This document shows positions 1-7,171 of a stretch of DNA of 7,222 bases, in pieces. Position 1 is the first letter of the stretch, and each line of letters begins with the position of its first letter. Origin of the DNA: RH-AL1 sp964235705. Its GTDB lineage: Bacteria > Pseudomonadota > Alphaproteobacteria > Rhizobiales > Beijerinckiaceae. Under the pieces are notes generated by a model. The model saw only the letters and a list, made by a program, of their open reading frames with translations, was not told the origin of the DNA and ran no database searches. Location: positions 1 to 7,222 of the forward strand of contig CAXSDP010000131.1 in assembly GCA_964235705.1 (NCBI GenBank), in the 5' to 3' direction. A program made the position numbers and the translations under genes.

Positions 1-855
1 CACTCAGAAGGTAGGAGGCTCAGCACCATTCTGAAAGTGCCCAGGTAGTGCTAGTCACCGTGGTCCGACACGCTGCCACCATCGCCGCCGGCGAGTGGGT
101 GCAGATGAGCAGTACCTGGATCACCGACCGCACCTACGGGCTGCAGTTCAAGGCCGCCTTCCTCAATGCCAGCCCGCCAACCACCCTGGAAGGCATCGAG
201 AGGTACCTCGGCTCCGGCATGATCCGGGGCATCGGTCCGGTCTACGCGACCAAGCTGGTGTGAACGTTCGGGGCGGCGGTGTTCGAGCTGATCGAGCAGG
301 AGTTCGGCCGCCTGCGCGAGGTCACCGGCATCGACCCCACGCGTGCTGCTCAAGGACCGCACCATCCACCGGCTGCTGGAGAGCGACCCGAAGACCGGCG
401 GCTTCAAGCGCGGCGAGGAGCATCCGCTCGACTGTGGCCTGCTCGTAGTGGACGAGGCCAGCACAATCGACGTGCTGCTGATGCGGGCCCTGCTGCAGGC
501 GTTGCCGGACCACGCGGCCTTCCTGATCGTCGGCGACGTCGACCAGCTGCCGAGCGTTGGCCCAGGCCAGGTGCTGGCCGACATCATCGGCTCGGACGCA
601 GTACCGCTAATGCGGCTGACGGAGGTGTTCCGGCAGGCGGTGCAGAGCCGCATCATCGTCAACGTCCACCGGATCAACCGCGGCAAGATGCCGGAATGGG
701 AGGCCGTCGAAGGTTCGGACTTCTTCTTCATCGACGCGCAGGAGCTGGAGGATGGCGTGCGCCGCCTGCTGTCGTTGGTGCGCGACCGCATCCCGGCGCG
801 GTTCGGGCTGGATCCGGTGCGCGACGTGCAGATGCTGTGTCCGATGAACCGGGAA
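1..855 (+). pseudogene. Decayed RecD2-like ATP-dependent DNA helicase (SF1B), several lesions
   Basis: This is a broken copy of a RecD2-family 5'-3' DNA helicase. Bases 1-45 may encode a poor match to the family N-terminus (STILKVPR where relatives read roughly VLRVKAR), followed by a TAG and a switch to the frame starting near 48. From 51 the frame reads LVTVVRHAATIAAGEWVQ and then EGIERYLGSGMIRGIGPVYA, the conserved lead into the helix-hairpin-helix region. A TGA at 261-263 interrupts KLV-TFGAAVFELIEQ in frame; CGA (Arg) to TGA would explain it. After LREVTGIDP the frame changes at about 342-358 and jumps to TIHRLLESDPKTGGFKRG, so the rest of the HhH domain and the Walker A P-loop are missing. 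Helicase motif II (LLVVDEAS), motif III (GDVDQLPSVGPGQVL) and LTEVFRQA follow. Similarity stops at LCPMNR (about 852) and the C-terminal 2B/UvrD-like part is absent. It cannot make an active helicase. The family and the broken state are clear; exact lesion positions are by eye. Confidence 0.88.
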
Positions 856-977
856 TTTCATGCTGATTGGTACATCATGCGGTTTACAGGCGAAGCGTCC
901 AACGCGCAGTCATTCAAGGGTCACGCATCACTTCAAATCGGCATACTGGAAACAACAGGAAATTGCAGTTTAATCAG

Positions 978-1005
978 TTAGCTAGCACCCAGAGGGTTGT
1001 ATATA
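978..1005 (+). promoter_or_regulatory. Candidate sigma70-like promoter of the operon
   Basis: TATATA at 1000-1005 could serve as a -10 box, with TTAGCT at 978-983 as a poor -35 box (three of six consensus bases) 16 bases upstream. The TATA-rich run 1000-1009 offers several registers. This is the only promoter-like AT-rich stretch before the first intact gene, which supports placement in this region, but the -35 match is weak and the exact site is a guess. Confidence 0.25.
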
Positions 1006-1021
1006 TATAGGACTATACGTT

Positions 1022-1076
1022 ACGTGCATATCGTGCGTACGTGCAGCATGTCGGTAACAAGCCGCCGCAAGCACGT
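1022..1076. repeat. Cluster of CGTGC words with an inverted partner; possible operator
   Basis: CGTGC occurs at 1023-1027, 1032-1036 and 1040-1044, at steps of 9 and 8 bases. Two of these extend to ACGTGC (1022-1027 and 1039-1044), and the exact reverse complement GCACGT lies at 1071-1076 inside GCACGTGAC. The words sit between the candidate -10 element and the receptor start, so they could be a repressor or activator site, or the arms of a leader-RNA hairpin with a 26-base loop. Short GC-rich words recur by chance in such DNA, so the function is speculative. Confidence 0.3.
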
Positions 1077-1098
1077 GACCGTAAGGCGATCGTTCAGT

Positions 1099-1104
1099 AG
1101 GGAG
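1099..1104 (+). promoter_or_regulatory. Ribosome binding site deciding the receptor start
   Basis: AGGGAG lies six bases before the ATG at 1111. This, with the signal peptide that begins directly after that ATG, selects 1111 over the in-frame TTG at 997 and ATG at 1048, neither of which is followed by a sensible leader sequence. Confidence 0.7.
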
Positions 1105-1110
1105 CCTGAC

Positions 1111-3423
1111 ATGGCGTTGTTCTCGTTGGGCGCTTGGAAGAAACCTTGGCCCACCGGTCTGGTCGCCGCCGCCGTAGCGGCGACCCCGGCGGCGGCCCAA
1201 ACCGTGCCTGCAGCGCCGCTTCTGGCGGCGTCGGCAAGCCAAGCTGGAGAACCAGCCGCCACGCAGTCCGCGGCACCAATCGAAACGGTGGTGGTGACGG
1301 CGGAGAAGAAGTCCGAGCGCCTGCAGGACACACCGGTTCCGGTGACGGTGCTGAACACGACCCGGCTCAGCGAGGTTAATCAGGTCCGCCTGCAGGACTA
1401 CTTCGAGAAGGTCCCCGGCCTCTCGATCGATGCCGAAGGCAACGGCCAGAGCAACATCATCCTGCGCGGCATTGCTTCGGCCCGGCAGTCGAACCCGACT
1501 GTCGGCATCCTGATCAACGACGTGCCATTCGGCTCCTCCACCGTGCTCGGTGACGGCGACCTGCTGGCGCCCGACCTGGATCCAGCCGACCTGTTGCGAA
1601 TCGAGGTGCTGCGCGGCCCGCAGGGTACGCTCTACGGGGCCAGCAGCCTCGGCGGCCTGATCAAGTACGTGACCGCCGACCCATCGACCCGGGCGCTCAC
1701 CGGCCGGGTCGAGACCGATGTCGACGGCACGGTCGATGGTGGCGTCGGCTACGGCGTGCGCGGCGGCATCAACATCCCCGTCAGCGACACCCTGGCGGTG
1801 CGGGTCAGCGGCTTCTCCCGCCAGACGCCGGGCTACGTCGACAACGTCGTGAACGGTGACCGCGACGTCAACTTCGTCAGTGCCCAGGGCGGCAATGTCG
1901 CCGTGCTCTGGGCGCCAAACCAGGACCTTTCCGTACGCCTTGGCGCCATCCTGCAGGACACCAGCGGCAAGGGCTACGACGGGGTGACCACGACCTACAA
2001 CCAGCAGCCGCTCTACGGCGATCTTAAGCAGAACGAGCCACCGGGGTCTGGGCTGTTCGACAGCTTCGTCCAGCTATACACTAGTGAAATACGCGCCCAT
2101 CTCGGTTCCGTCGACCTGACCTCGGTGACCGGATACGGCCTGACGGATTATTCATCCAATCCCAGCTTCCAAACCTACGACAGCATCGCCGCCGCTGCGA
2201 CGGCGACCGCGACCAGCGCGGGCATCGACGGTGCCGAGCTAGGCCAAGCCTTCGAGACACGGAAATTTACCCAAGAGCTACGCGTCGCCTCGTCCCCCGC
2301 GGCCTACTCGATCCTGGGACATCGCGTCGATTGGCTTGCCGGCGTGTTCTACGACAACGAGACCACGCCGTCCGACCAGTATATCCTCGCGGTCGACCCG
2401 CTGACCGGCCGCACGGCCGGTTCGGTGCTCGACATCACATTCCCTTCCACCTACGAGGAGGTGGCCGGCTTCGGCGACGTTACCCTGCACCTCACGCCGC
2501 GCTTCGACATCCAGGGCGGCGTGCGTTACGCCTACAACCACCAGACCTACCGCGAGCGCGACGACTACGACCCTACGCTGGGCGTGCCGTCGCCGCAGTT
2601 CTTCTCCTCGACTTCCTACGACTCGCCCGTCACCTTCCTGGTTACGCCGAGCTATCGGCTCTCCCCCAATGCCATGCTCTACGCGCGGATCGCGTCCGGC
2701 TACCGTCCCGGCGGCCCGAACGCCGACATCGTCCCGGGCTCCGGCGTGCCGACCAGCTACCATTCCGACACCACGATCAACTATGAGCTCGGCGCCAAGG
2801 GCGATCTCCTCAACCATCGCCTGACCTACGACCTGTCGGCCTATGACATCGAGTGGAGCAACATCCAGATTCAGCTGACCGATCCAGTGACCCAATTCAT
2901 CTACTTCGCCAATGCCCTGTCCGCGCGCAGCACCGGGGCCGAGTTCGCCCTGAACTACCGGCTGACCCCGGCGCTGCGCATCGTCGCCAACGGCAGCTAT
3001 GACGTGGCCGAACTCACACAGGCGATCCCCGCCGGCGGCGGGGTCGGCTCGGCCGGATCTCCGCTGCCGTTCGTGCCCCGGTTCGAGGGCAGCCTGTCGG
3101 TCGAGCGCGACGTCCGCCTGTCGAACGACTGGATCGCCACCGCCAGTGCCACGCTGAGCTATGTCGGCCGCCGCTACGAGGCGTTCGTCGACAGTCCCGG
3201 CAATCTACGTGTCACTTTGCCAGACTACGAGAAGCTTGACCTGCGTGTCACCGCTCATGATCCCCACTGGTCCGTCACCCTGTTCGCGAACAACGCGACC
3301 GACACGCGCGGCGTGCTGTCGACGATCTCTCAGGCCGGCTCGGTCTCGACCGCCACCAGCCTGTACAACACGATCTACATCCAGCCGCTCACCGTCGGCC
3401 TGTCCGTCGTGCGCTTCTTCTGA
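1111..3423 (+). CDS. TonB-dependent outer-membrane receptor/transporter
   Basis: The 770-residue protein is an outer-membrane beta-barrel that imports a scarce or bulky substrate using TonB-ExbBD energy. Residues 1-29 form a signal peptide: two lysines at 10-11, then an alanine/valine-rich core ending ATPAAA before Q30. A TonB-box-like segment IETVVVTAEK lies at 57-66. The plug domain follows to about residue 190, with NIILRGI, the loop motif LRGPQGTLYGASSLGG starting at residue 167, and GLIKYVT. The rest is barrel, with the typical FTQELRVAS and a C-terminal strand ending VGLSVVRFF, whose last Phe is the usual outer-membrane signature. The length is normal for the family, and there is no extra N-terminal FecR/sigma signalling domain, so it looks like a plain transporter. 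The substrate cannot be assigned from sequence; iron-chelate or organic-compound import are both possible, and the downstream oxidative genes favour an organic compound. The P450 gene starts 19 bases after the stop, suggesting one transcript. Confidence 0.93.
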   Translation: MALFSLGAWKKPWPTGLVAAAVAATPAAAQTVPAAPLLAASASQAGEPAATQSAAPIETVVVTAEKKSERLQDTPVPVTVLNTTRLSEVNQVRLQDYFEKVPGLSIDAEGNGQSNIILRGIASARQSNPTVGILINDVPFGSSTVLGDGDLLAPDLDPADLLRIEVLRGPQGTLYGASSLGGLIKYVTADPSTRALTGRVETDVDGTVDGGVGYGVRGGINIPVSDTLAVRVSGFSRQTPGYVDNVVNGDRDVNFVSAQGGNVAVLWAPNQDLSVRLGAILQDTSGKGYDGVTTTYNQQPLYGDLKQNEPPGSGLFDSFVQLYTSEIRAHLGSVDLTSVTGYGLTDYSSNPSFQTYDSIAAAATATATSAGIDGAELGQAFETRKFTQELRVASSPAAYSILGHRVDWLAGVFYDNETTPSDQYILAVDPLTGRTAGSVLDITFPSTYEEVAGFGDVTLHLTPRFDIQGGVRYAYNHQTYRERDDYDPTLGVPSPQFFSSTSYDSPVTFLVTPSYRLSPNAMLYARIASGYRPGGPNADIVPGSGVPTSYHSDTTINYELGAKGDLLNHRLTYDLSAYDIEWSNIQIQLTDPVTQFIYFANALSARSTGAEFALNYRLTPALRIVANGSYDVAELTQAIPAGGGVGSAGSPLPFVPRFEGSLSVERDVRLSNDWIATASATLSYVGRRYEAFVDSPGNLRVTLPDYEKLDLRVTAHDPHWSVTLFANNATDTRGVLSTISQAGSVSTATSLYNTIYIQPLTVGLSVVRFF

Positions 3424-3442
3424 GTCGCCGGTCGCCGACGAC

Positions 3443-4666
3443 ATGATGACGGAACCGCCCTGGTCGCAGGACCTCGACTGGCCAAGCCACCTGCCGCCGT
3501 TCGACCCCTTCGACACCGCGATCCAGGCCGATCCCTACCCGCACTACGACTGGATGCTGGAGCACGCGCCGGTGCTGCGCGCCGGGCCGCCTGCCCGGCA
3601 CTTCGTGTTCGTTTCACGCCACGCCGAGGTGACAGCTGGACTGCGCGACGCCGCCGCATTCTCCTCGGTGATGCGGACAAACGTCGCCGTGCCGGGTTTC
3701 CTGCTCAACATGGACCCGCCGGACCACGCCGAGATGCGCCGGTTGGTATCGCGCGCCTTCACCCCACGCGCGCTCGCCGCGGTCGAGCCGGGGATTGTCA
3801 CCCGCGTTTCCAATGCATGGCGGCAGTTCCTGTCGTCCAGCGGCGGCGACGCGATTGGAGAGTTCGCCAGCCCCTGCACTATCGGCGTGATCTGCGACGT
3901 GCTCGGCATCGCGGACGAGCGGGCAGCCGAGATGCGCCGCTGGACCAGCGAGAGCATCGACTACCTTGCCCAGGTACTGCGCGACGTGCCGGGCGAGGTC
4001 AGCCGCGCCGGATACGACGCGCTGCTCGACACCATCTCGGCGGCGATGGACCGCGCGACAGGCGAAGGGGATAGCGTGATCGGTAACCTCGCACGCCTAC
4101 GCGACGAGGGCGTGCTGTCCCGGTCGGAAGCGGCTGGCTTCGCCGGCCTGCTGTTCACCGCTGGCCACGAGACCACGACGCTGATGACCGGTAACTGCCT
4201 CGACATCCTGGCACGCGAGCCCGGCTGGCTGGCGCTGCTGCGCGAGCCGGACGGCCCATCGGCGTTTCTGGAGGAGGCGTTCCGCTTCCGCCCACCGGTT
4301 CATCGCCTCGCCCGCGTCGCCACCCGGGACGTCGAACTCGGCGGCATCATGATCCCGGCCGGCAGCAACCTGCGCTTCATGGTCGCGGCCGCCAACCGTG
4401 ATCCGCGACAATTCGACGAGCCCAACCGCTTCGCGCCGCGCCGCGCCAACGCCGGTAGCGCCGCCTTCGGCTATGGCGTGCACCTGTGCATCGGCGCCTG
4501 GCTGGCGCGGCTCGAGCTGCGGCTGATCCTGGCTGGCATCGGCGCCATGACCGCGCAGCTCTTGATTGACCCCGGCCAGGCGCCGGTGCCGCTGGCCGGC
4601 GGCGCCTTCGCCACCGTGGGCTTGCGCACGCTGCCCCTGAGGGCGACCCCGGCCGGTCGGACGTGA
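3443..4666 (+). CDS. Cytochrome P450 (soluble bacterial type)
   Basis: This is a 407-residue soluble haem monooxygenase that would insert one oxygen atom from O2 into an organic substrate in the cytoplasm, using electrons from a ferredoxin-type partner. The C-helix region reads DPPDHAEMRRLVSRAFTP. The I-helix oxygen-activation motif is AGHETTT at residues 240-246, with E243/T244 in the acid-alcohol positions. The ExxR pair is E278 and R281. The haem-binding loop is FGYGVHLCIG with the thiolate ligand at C349. The length is standard for bacterial class I P450s and there is no membrane anchor. Two adjacent ATGs (3443, 3446) are possible starts; the frame is open back to 3161, but that part overlaps the receptor gene and has no P450 character. 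No strong Shine-Dalgarno is seen, consistent with reading after the receptor gene. The stop overlaps the start of the transporter gene by four bases. No ferredoxin or reductase gene is in view. The CYP family and substrate are not recognisable by eye. Confidence 0.95.
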   Translation: MMTEPPWSQDLDWPSHLPPFDPFDTAIQADPYPHYDWMLEHAPVLRAGPPARHFVFVSRHAEVTAGLRDAAAFSSVMRTNVAVPGFLLNMDPPDHAEMRRLVSRAFTPRALAAVEPGIVTRVSNAWRQFLSSSGGDAIGEFASPCTIGVICDVLGIADERAAEMRRWTSESIDYLAQVLRDVPGEVSRAGYDALLDTISAAMDRATGEGDSVIGNLARLRDEGVLSRSEAAGFAGLLFTAGHETTTLMTGNCLDILAREPGWLALLREPDGPSAFLEEAFRFRPPVHRLARVATRDVELGGIMIPAGSNLRFMVAAANRDPRQFDEPNRFAPRRANAGSAAFGYGVHLCIGAWLARLELRLILAGIGAMTAQLLIDPGQAPVPLAGGAFATVGLRTLPLRATPAGRT

Positions 4667-5970
4667 ACCGCAGGCTTCCGGCACCGCACCAGCTATCGGA
4701 ACGGCGTTGGCTGCTTCTTCTGGCCACGCTAGCGATGACGCTGAACTACGTTGACCGCTTCGTGGTGTCGATCCTGATCGAGCCAATCCGGAGCGAGCTG
4801 CGGCTGGGCGATCTGCAGATCGGCTTCCTAACCGGCGCCGCCTTCGCGCTGTTCTATTCTGGTCTGGCGCTGCCGATGGCCCGGCTGGCCGAGCGGGGTA
4901 ACAGGATCGCCATCCTGTCCGCTTCCCTGCTGCTTTGGAGCCTTGCCACCGCCCTCTGTGCCGCCGCGCGAGGCTTCGCCAGCCTGCTAGCGGCGCGAAT
5001 CTTGGTCGGCTGCGGCGAGGCCGGGGCAATCCCTCCCGCGCACTCGATGATCGGCGACCTTTACCCAGCCAACCAGCGCGCCTCGGCGATGAGCATCCTG
5101 GCATTGTCCGCCCCGTTCGGCGTCGTGCTCGCCCCGCTAGTGGGCGGCGCGCTGAACGACGCGATAGGCTGGCGTGCTACCTTCGTCGTAATCGGCCTGC
5201 CAGGCCTGCTGCTGGCCGGGATCATGTTGGCGACCCTGCGCGATCCTGCGCGTGGCGGTGCCGACGGGATCCGCGTTGGCGCTGAGCCACCGCCGGTCGG
5301 CGTGGCACTGCGCCGGTTGGCTGGCCGCCCCGCCTTCCTATGGCTCGGGATCGCGCTCTCGCTGATGGCGATCGCCGAGTACAGCACCTTCGTCTGGCTG
5401 GCGCCGCTGTTCACCCGCAAGCTGCATGTGTCCGCCGCGGCACTTGGGCGCGCCCTGTTCGTCTTCCAGGGCCTGCCCTACCTGCTCGGCACTTGGCTCG
5501 GCGGCCGCCTGGTCGACCGCGCCTATGACCGGGACGCGCGGTGGATCGCCTGGGTGCCGATGGTGGCGACCGCGATGGCAGTTCCCGCCGTCGTCGGCCT
5601 GAGCCTGTCGCAGCATCACGGCGCGGCCTACCTGTTGCTGATCGTGCCGTCCTTTGCCAACGGGTTGTATATCGGTCCGTGCTGGGCGCTGATCCAGGGC
5701 TTAGCGTCGGTGCGGTCGCGTGCCACGGCGGCGGCGGCGCTGGTGTTCGCGGTGAACATCGTCGGCGCCGGCGTGGGTCCGCTGATGATCGGCGCACTGA
5801 GCGAGGCGCTCACCCGTCAATACGGGACCCTAGCCTTGCAGTATGCCTTCCTCACTCTGGCGCCCATATACCTGCTTGGCCTAATGGCATTCGGCTTGCT
5901 GGGGCGCAGCCTGAAGGCCGGTCTCCTCGACGTGGCGGCGGAGGAGCGTGAGGAAGCGCTACGCGGCTGA
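4663..5970 (+). CDS. MFS transporter, Spinster-like family
   Basis: This is a 435-residue inner-membrane carrier of the major facilitator superfamily with about 12 predicted hydrophobic segments, six before and six after a hydrophilic loop near residues 191-215. Segment 1 carries NYVDRF (N28-D31-R32), and the segment 4-5 region carries GCGEAGAIPPAHSMIGDLYP; both are typical of Spinster-like and related organic-anion/acid MFS proteins. The loop after segment 2 reads LPMARLAERGNR, a version of the MFS A-motif. The start is GTG at 4663, whose last two bases and the next A form the P450 stop (GTGA overlap), suggesting translational coupling. No clear Shine-Dalgarno precedes it, and the next in-frame ATG (4735) would cut into segment 1. 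It probably moves the operon's substrate or product across the inner membrane; import fits the catabolic context, but efflux cannot be excluded. Confidence 0.92.
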   Translation: MNRRLPAPHQLSERRWLLLLATLAMTLNYVDRFVVSILIEPIRSELRLGDLQIGFLTGAAFALFYSGLALPMARLAERGNRIAILSASLLLWSLATALCAAARGFASLLAARILVGCGEAGAIPPAHSMIGDLYPANQRASAMSILALSAPFGVVLAPLVGGALNDAIGWRATFVVIGLPGLLLAGIMLATLRDPARGGADGIRVGAEPPPVGVALRRLAGRPAFLWLGIALSLMAIAEYSTFVWLAPLFTRKLHVSAAALGRALFVFQGLPYLLGTWLGGRLVDRAYDRDARWIAWVPMVATAMAVPAVVGLSLSQHHGAAYLLLIVPSFANGLYIGPCWALIQGLASVRSRATAAAALVFAVNIVGAGVGPLMIGALSEALTRQYGTLALQYAFLTLAPIYLLGLMAFGLLGRSLKAGLLDVAAEEREEALRG

Positions 5971-6006
5971 ATATAGAGCCTATCCTGCACGGACCGCAGA
6001 CAGTGG

Positions 6007-6012
6007 AAGGAG
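6007..6012 (+). promoter_or_regulatory. Ribosome binding site deciding a TTG start
   Basis: AAGGAG lies eight bases before TTG 6021. An in-frame GTG at 6003 lies just upstream of this element and has no such site of its own. The protein read from the TTG begins MAKERILIVGGG, placing the FAD-binding strand right at the N-terminus, as in relatives. Confidence 0.7.
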
Positions 6013-6020
6013 AGTCGCAT

Positions 6021-7142
6021 TTGGCCAAGGAACGCATCCTGATCGTCGGCGGCGGCATCGCTGGGCTTACCACCGCCTGGGCGCTCGCCCGGCGCGGCTT
6101 CCCAGTCGAGCTGTTCGAGCAGGGCGACCTGCCCAACCCGTTGTCCTCCTCCTGCGACGAGCACCGCATCATCCGCCATGCTTATGGCGAAATGGAAGGC
6201 TACGGCGCCCTGATGCCGGCTGCGTTCGAAACATGGCAGCTTCTGTTCGAGGATCTCGGAGCCGGGCACCTCGCACCGATGCCAGCGTATTACGCCCTGC
6301 GCGGCGAGGAGGAATGGTACGAAACCACCCGCCGCTCCCTGCACCGCATGGGCATAGGCTGTACCGACATGCCGGTGTCGGAGGTGGCGGACGCGTTCCC
6401 GATGCTGCGCACCGATGGTTTAACCCGCATGGTGCGCACCGAAGGTGCCGGCATCCTGTTTGCTGCCCGTATCCTCGCCGACCTCGCGAACCGGCTGCCA
6501 GCGCTCGGCGTGCGGCTGCATCCACATACTAGGGTCACCGATGTCAATTGCGAGACCGGAACGTTACGCACGGCAGCCGGCTTGGTCCGCGGCGACCGCG
6601 TGGTGGTAGCGGCCGGCGCCTGGGTCGCGCGGCTGTTGCCGGCGCTTACGGGCATCGCCGTGCCGTCGCGCCAAGCGGTAATGTATCTGTCGCCGCCGCC
6701 ATGGCTCGCCGCGGCTTGGCAGGACGCCCCGGTGCTGATCGACATCGGCCGCGACGGCGGCACCTACACCATCCCGCCGCGACCGGGCACGCGGCTCAAG
6801 ATCGGCGACCACGTGTTCAGCCGGACCGGCGACCCGGACGACGACCGCGTTGCCAACCCCGCCGACCTCGGCCGCCTCGTCGAGGTCGCACGCCGTTCCT
6901 GGCGCGACTTCAACGACTACGCCGTGCTGGAACGTAAGATCTGCTATTATACCGCTACCGCAGACGAGCGCTTTCTGGTGCGCGCCGAGGGAACTCGCGG
7001 CATCGTCTGCTCCGCCTGCTCCGGCCACGGCTTCAAGCTGGCACCGCTGGTAGCCGACCAGATCGCGTCGGTGATCGCCGAGGAGCGGGAGCTGGCGGCG
7101 CTGCCGGTCTGGGCGGCGGCCAGGGACATATCTTTGAATTGA
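6021..7142 (+). CDS. FAD-dependent amine oxidase, monomeric sarcosine oxidase / N-methyltryptophan oxidase family
   Basis: This 373-residue flavoenzyme of the DAO fold probably oxidises the C-N bond of a secondary amine or N-methyl/cyclic amino acid to an imine, which hydrolyses, with O2 giving H2O2. The Rossmann motif ILIVGGGIAGL is at residues 6-16, ending with E33. DEHRIIRHAYGE at 46-57 matches the conserved block of monomeric sarcosine oxidase (MSOX), with R49 and R52 at the same numbers as the MSOX residues. LKIGDH at 259-264 supplies K260 and H264, aligning with the MSOX oxygen-activating lysine (Lys265) and His269. C308 in KICYYTATADERF aligns with Cys315, the covalent FAD attachment site. 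SGHGFK ends at K339, the counterpart of the substrate-carboxylate lysine. Position 45, where I recall a His in MSOX, is Cys here. These correspondences are from memory of the family, not a computed alignment. The set suggests a catalytically competent, covalently flavinylated enzyme acting on a carboxylate-bearing amine; the exact substrate is unknown. TTG 6021 is preferred to GTG 6003. The gene lies 50 bases after the MFS gene, in the same direction. Confidence 0.9.
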   Translation: MAKERILIVGGGIAGLTTAWALARRGFPVELFEQGDLPNPLSSSCDEHRIIRHAYGEMEGYGALMPAAFETWQLLFEDLGAGHLAPMPAYYALRGEEEWYETTRRSLHRMGIGCTDMPVSEVADAFPMLRTDGLTRMVRTEGAGILFAARILADLANRLPALGVRLHPHTRVTDVNCETGTLRTAAGLVRGDRVVVAAGAWVARLLPALTGIAVPSRQAVMYLSPPPWLAAAWQDAPVLIDIGRDGGTYTIPPRPGTRLKIGDHVFSRTGDPDDDRVANPADLGRLVEVARRSWRDFNDYAVLERKICYYTATADERFLVRAEGTRGIVCSACSGHGFKLAPLVADQIASVIAEERELAALPVWAAARDISLN

Positions 7143-7158
7143 CCGGGACGACGTGCAC

Positions 7159-7164
7159 GAGGAG
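7159..7164 (+). promoter_or_regulatory. Ribosome binding site of the downstream partial gene
   Basis: GAGGAG lies seven bases before ATG 7172. It is the best Shine-Dalgarno match after the amine oxidase stop and supports a real gene running off the window. Confidence 0.55.
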
Positions 7165-7171
7165 ACGGGTG

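Larger units (their letters stand above)
856..1110. other. AT-richer non-coding interval between recD2 remnant and operon
   Basis: No credible gene is seen here. The frame that carries the helicase remnant continues to a stop at 979-981, but after 852 its residues no longer resemble RecD2 and the base composition becomes visibly AT-richer. The interval includes a TA-repeat run at 1000-1009, a cluster of CGTGC words at 1023-1044 with a matching GCACGT at 1071-1076, and the ribosome binding site of the receptor gene at 1099-1104. It probably holds the promoter and control region of the downstream genes. The abrupt end of helicase similarity marks an old rearrangement boundary. Confidence 0.6.

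Noticed and set aside
261..263. TGA as selenocysteine or programmed readthrough
   Set aside because: Other lesions in the same gene (frame changes, deletion, lost end) make a simple nonsense mutation far more likely, and relatives as I recall them have a basic residue there.
51..791. Long minus-strand open frame opposite the helicase remnant
   Set aside because: Its Ser/Arg-rich translation has no recognisable domain and mirrors clear RecD2 sequence on the + strand.
997..1110. Longer receptor start at TTG 997 or ATG 1048
   Set aside because: The added residues are not signal-peptide-like, and TTG 997 lies inside the TATA-rich candidate promoter. ATG 1111 has a good ribosome site and is followed directly by a signal peptide.
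2278..2895. Minus-strand open frame inside the receptor gene
   Set aside because: No ribosome site or domain; it is opposite a continuous TonB receptor barrel.
3424..3437. Tandem GTCGCCG repeat between receptor and P450 genes
   Set aside because: Only two 7-base units in GC-rich DNA; no further copies or symmetry to suggest function.
3161..3442. Upstream extension of the P450 frame
   Set aside because: It lies within the receptor coding sequence in another frame and encodes Ser/Arg/Thr-rich text without P450 similarity; it is open only because of GC-rich composition.
4097..5104. Long minus-strand open frame across the P450/transporter junction
   Set aside because: Arg/Ala/Gly-rich translation spanning two well-supported + strand genes; a typical high-GC antisense artefact.
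5985..5999. CTGC/GCAG inverted repeat in the transporter-flavoenzyme gap as a terminator
   Set aside because: The stem is only four base pairs with no following T run; too weak to call.
6003..6020. GTG 6003 as the flavoenzyme start
   Set aside because: It lies immediately before the AAGGAG site that fits the TTG at 6021 and lacks its own ribosome site; the extra six residues add nothing family-like.
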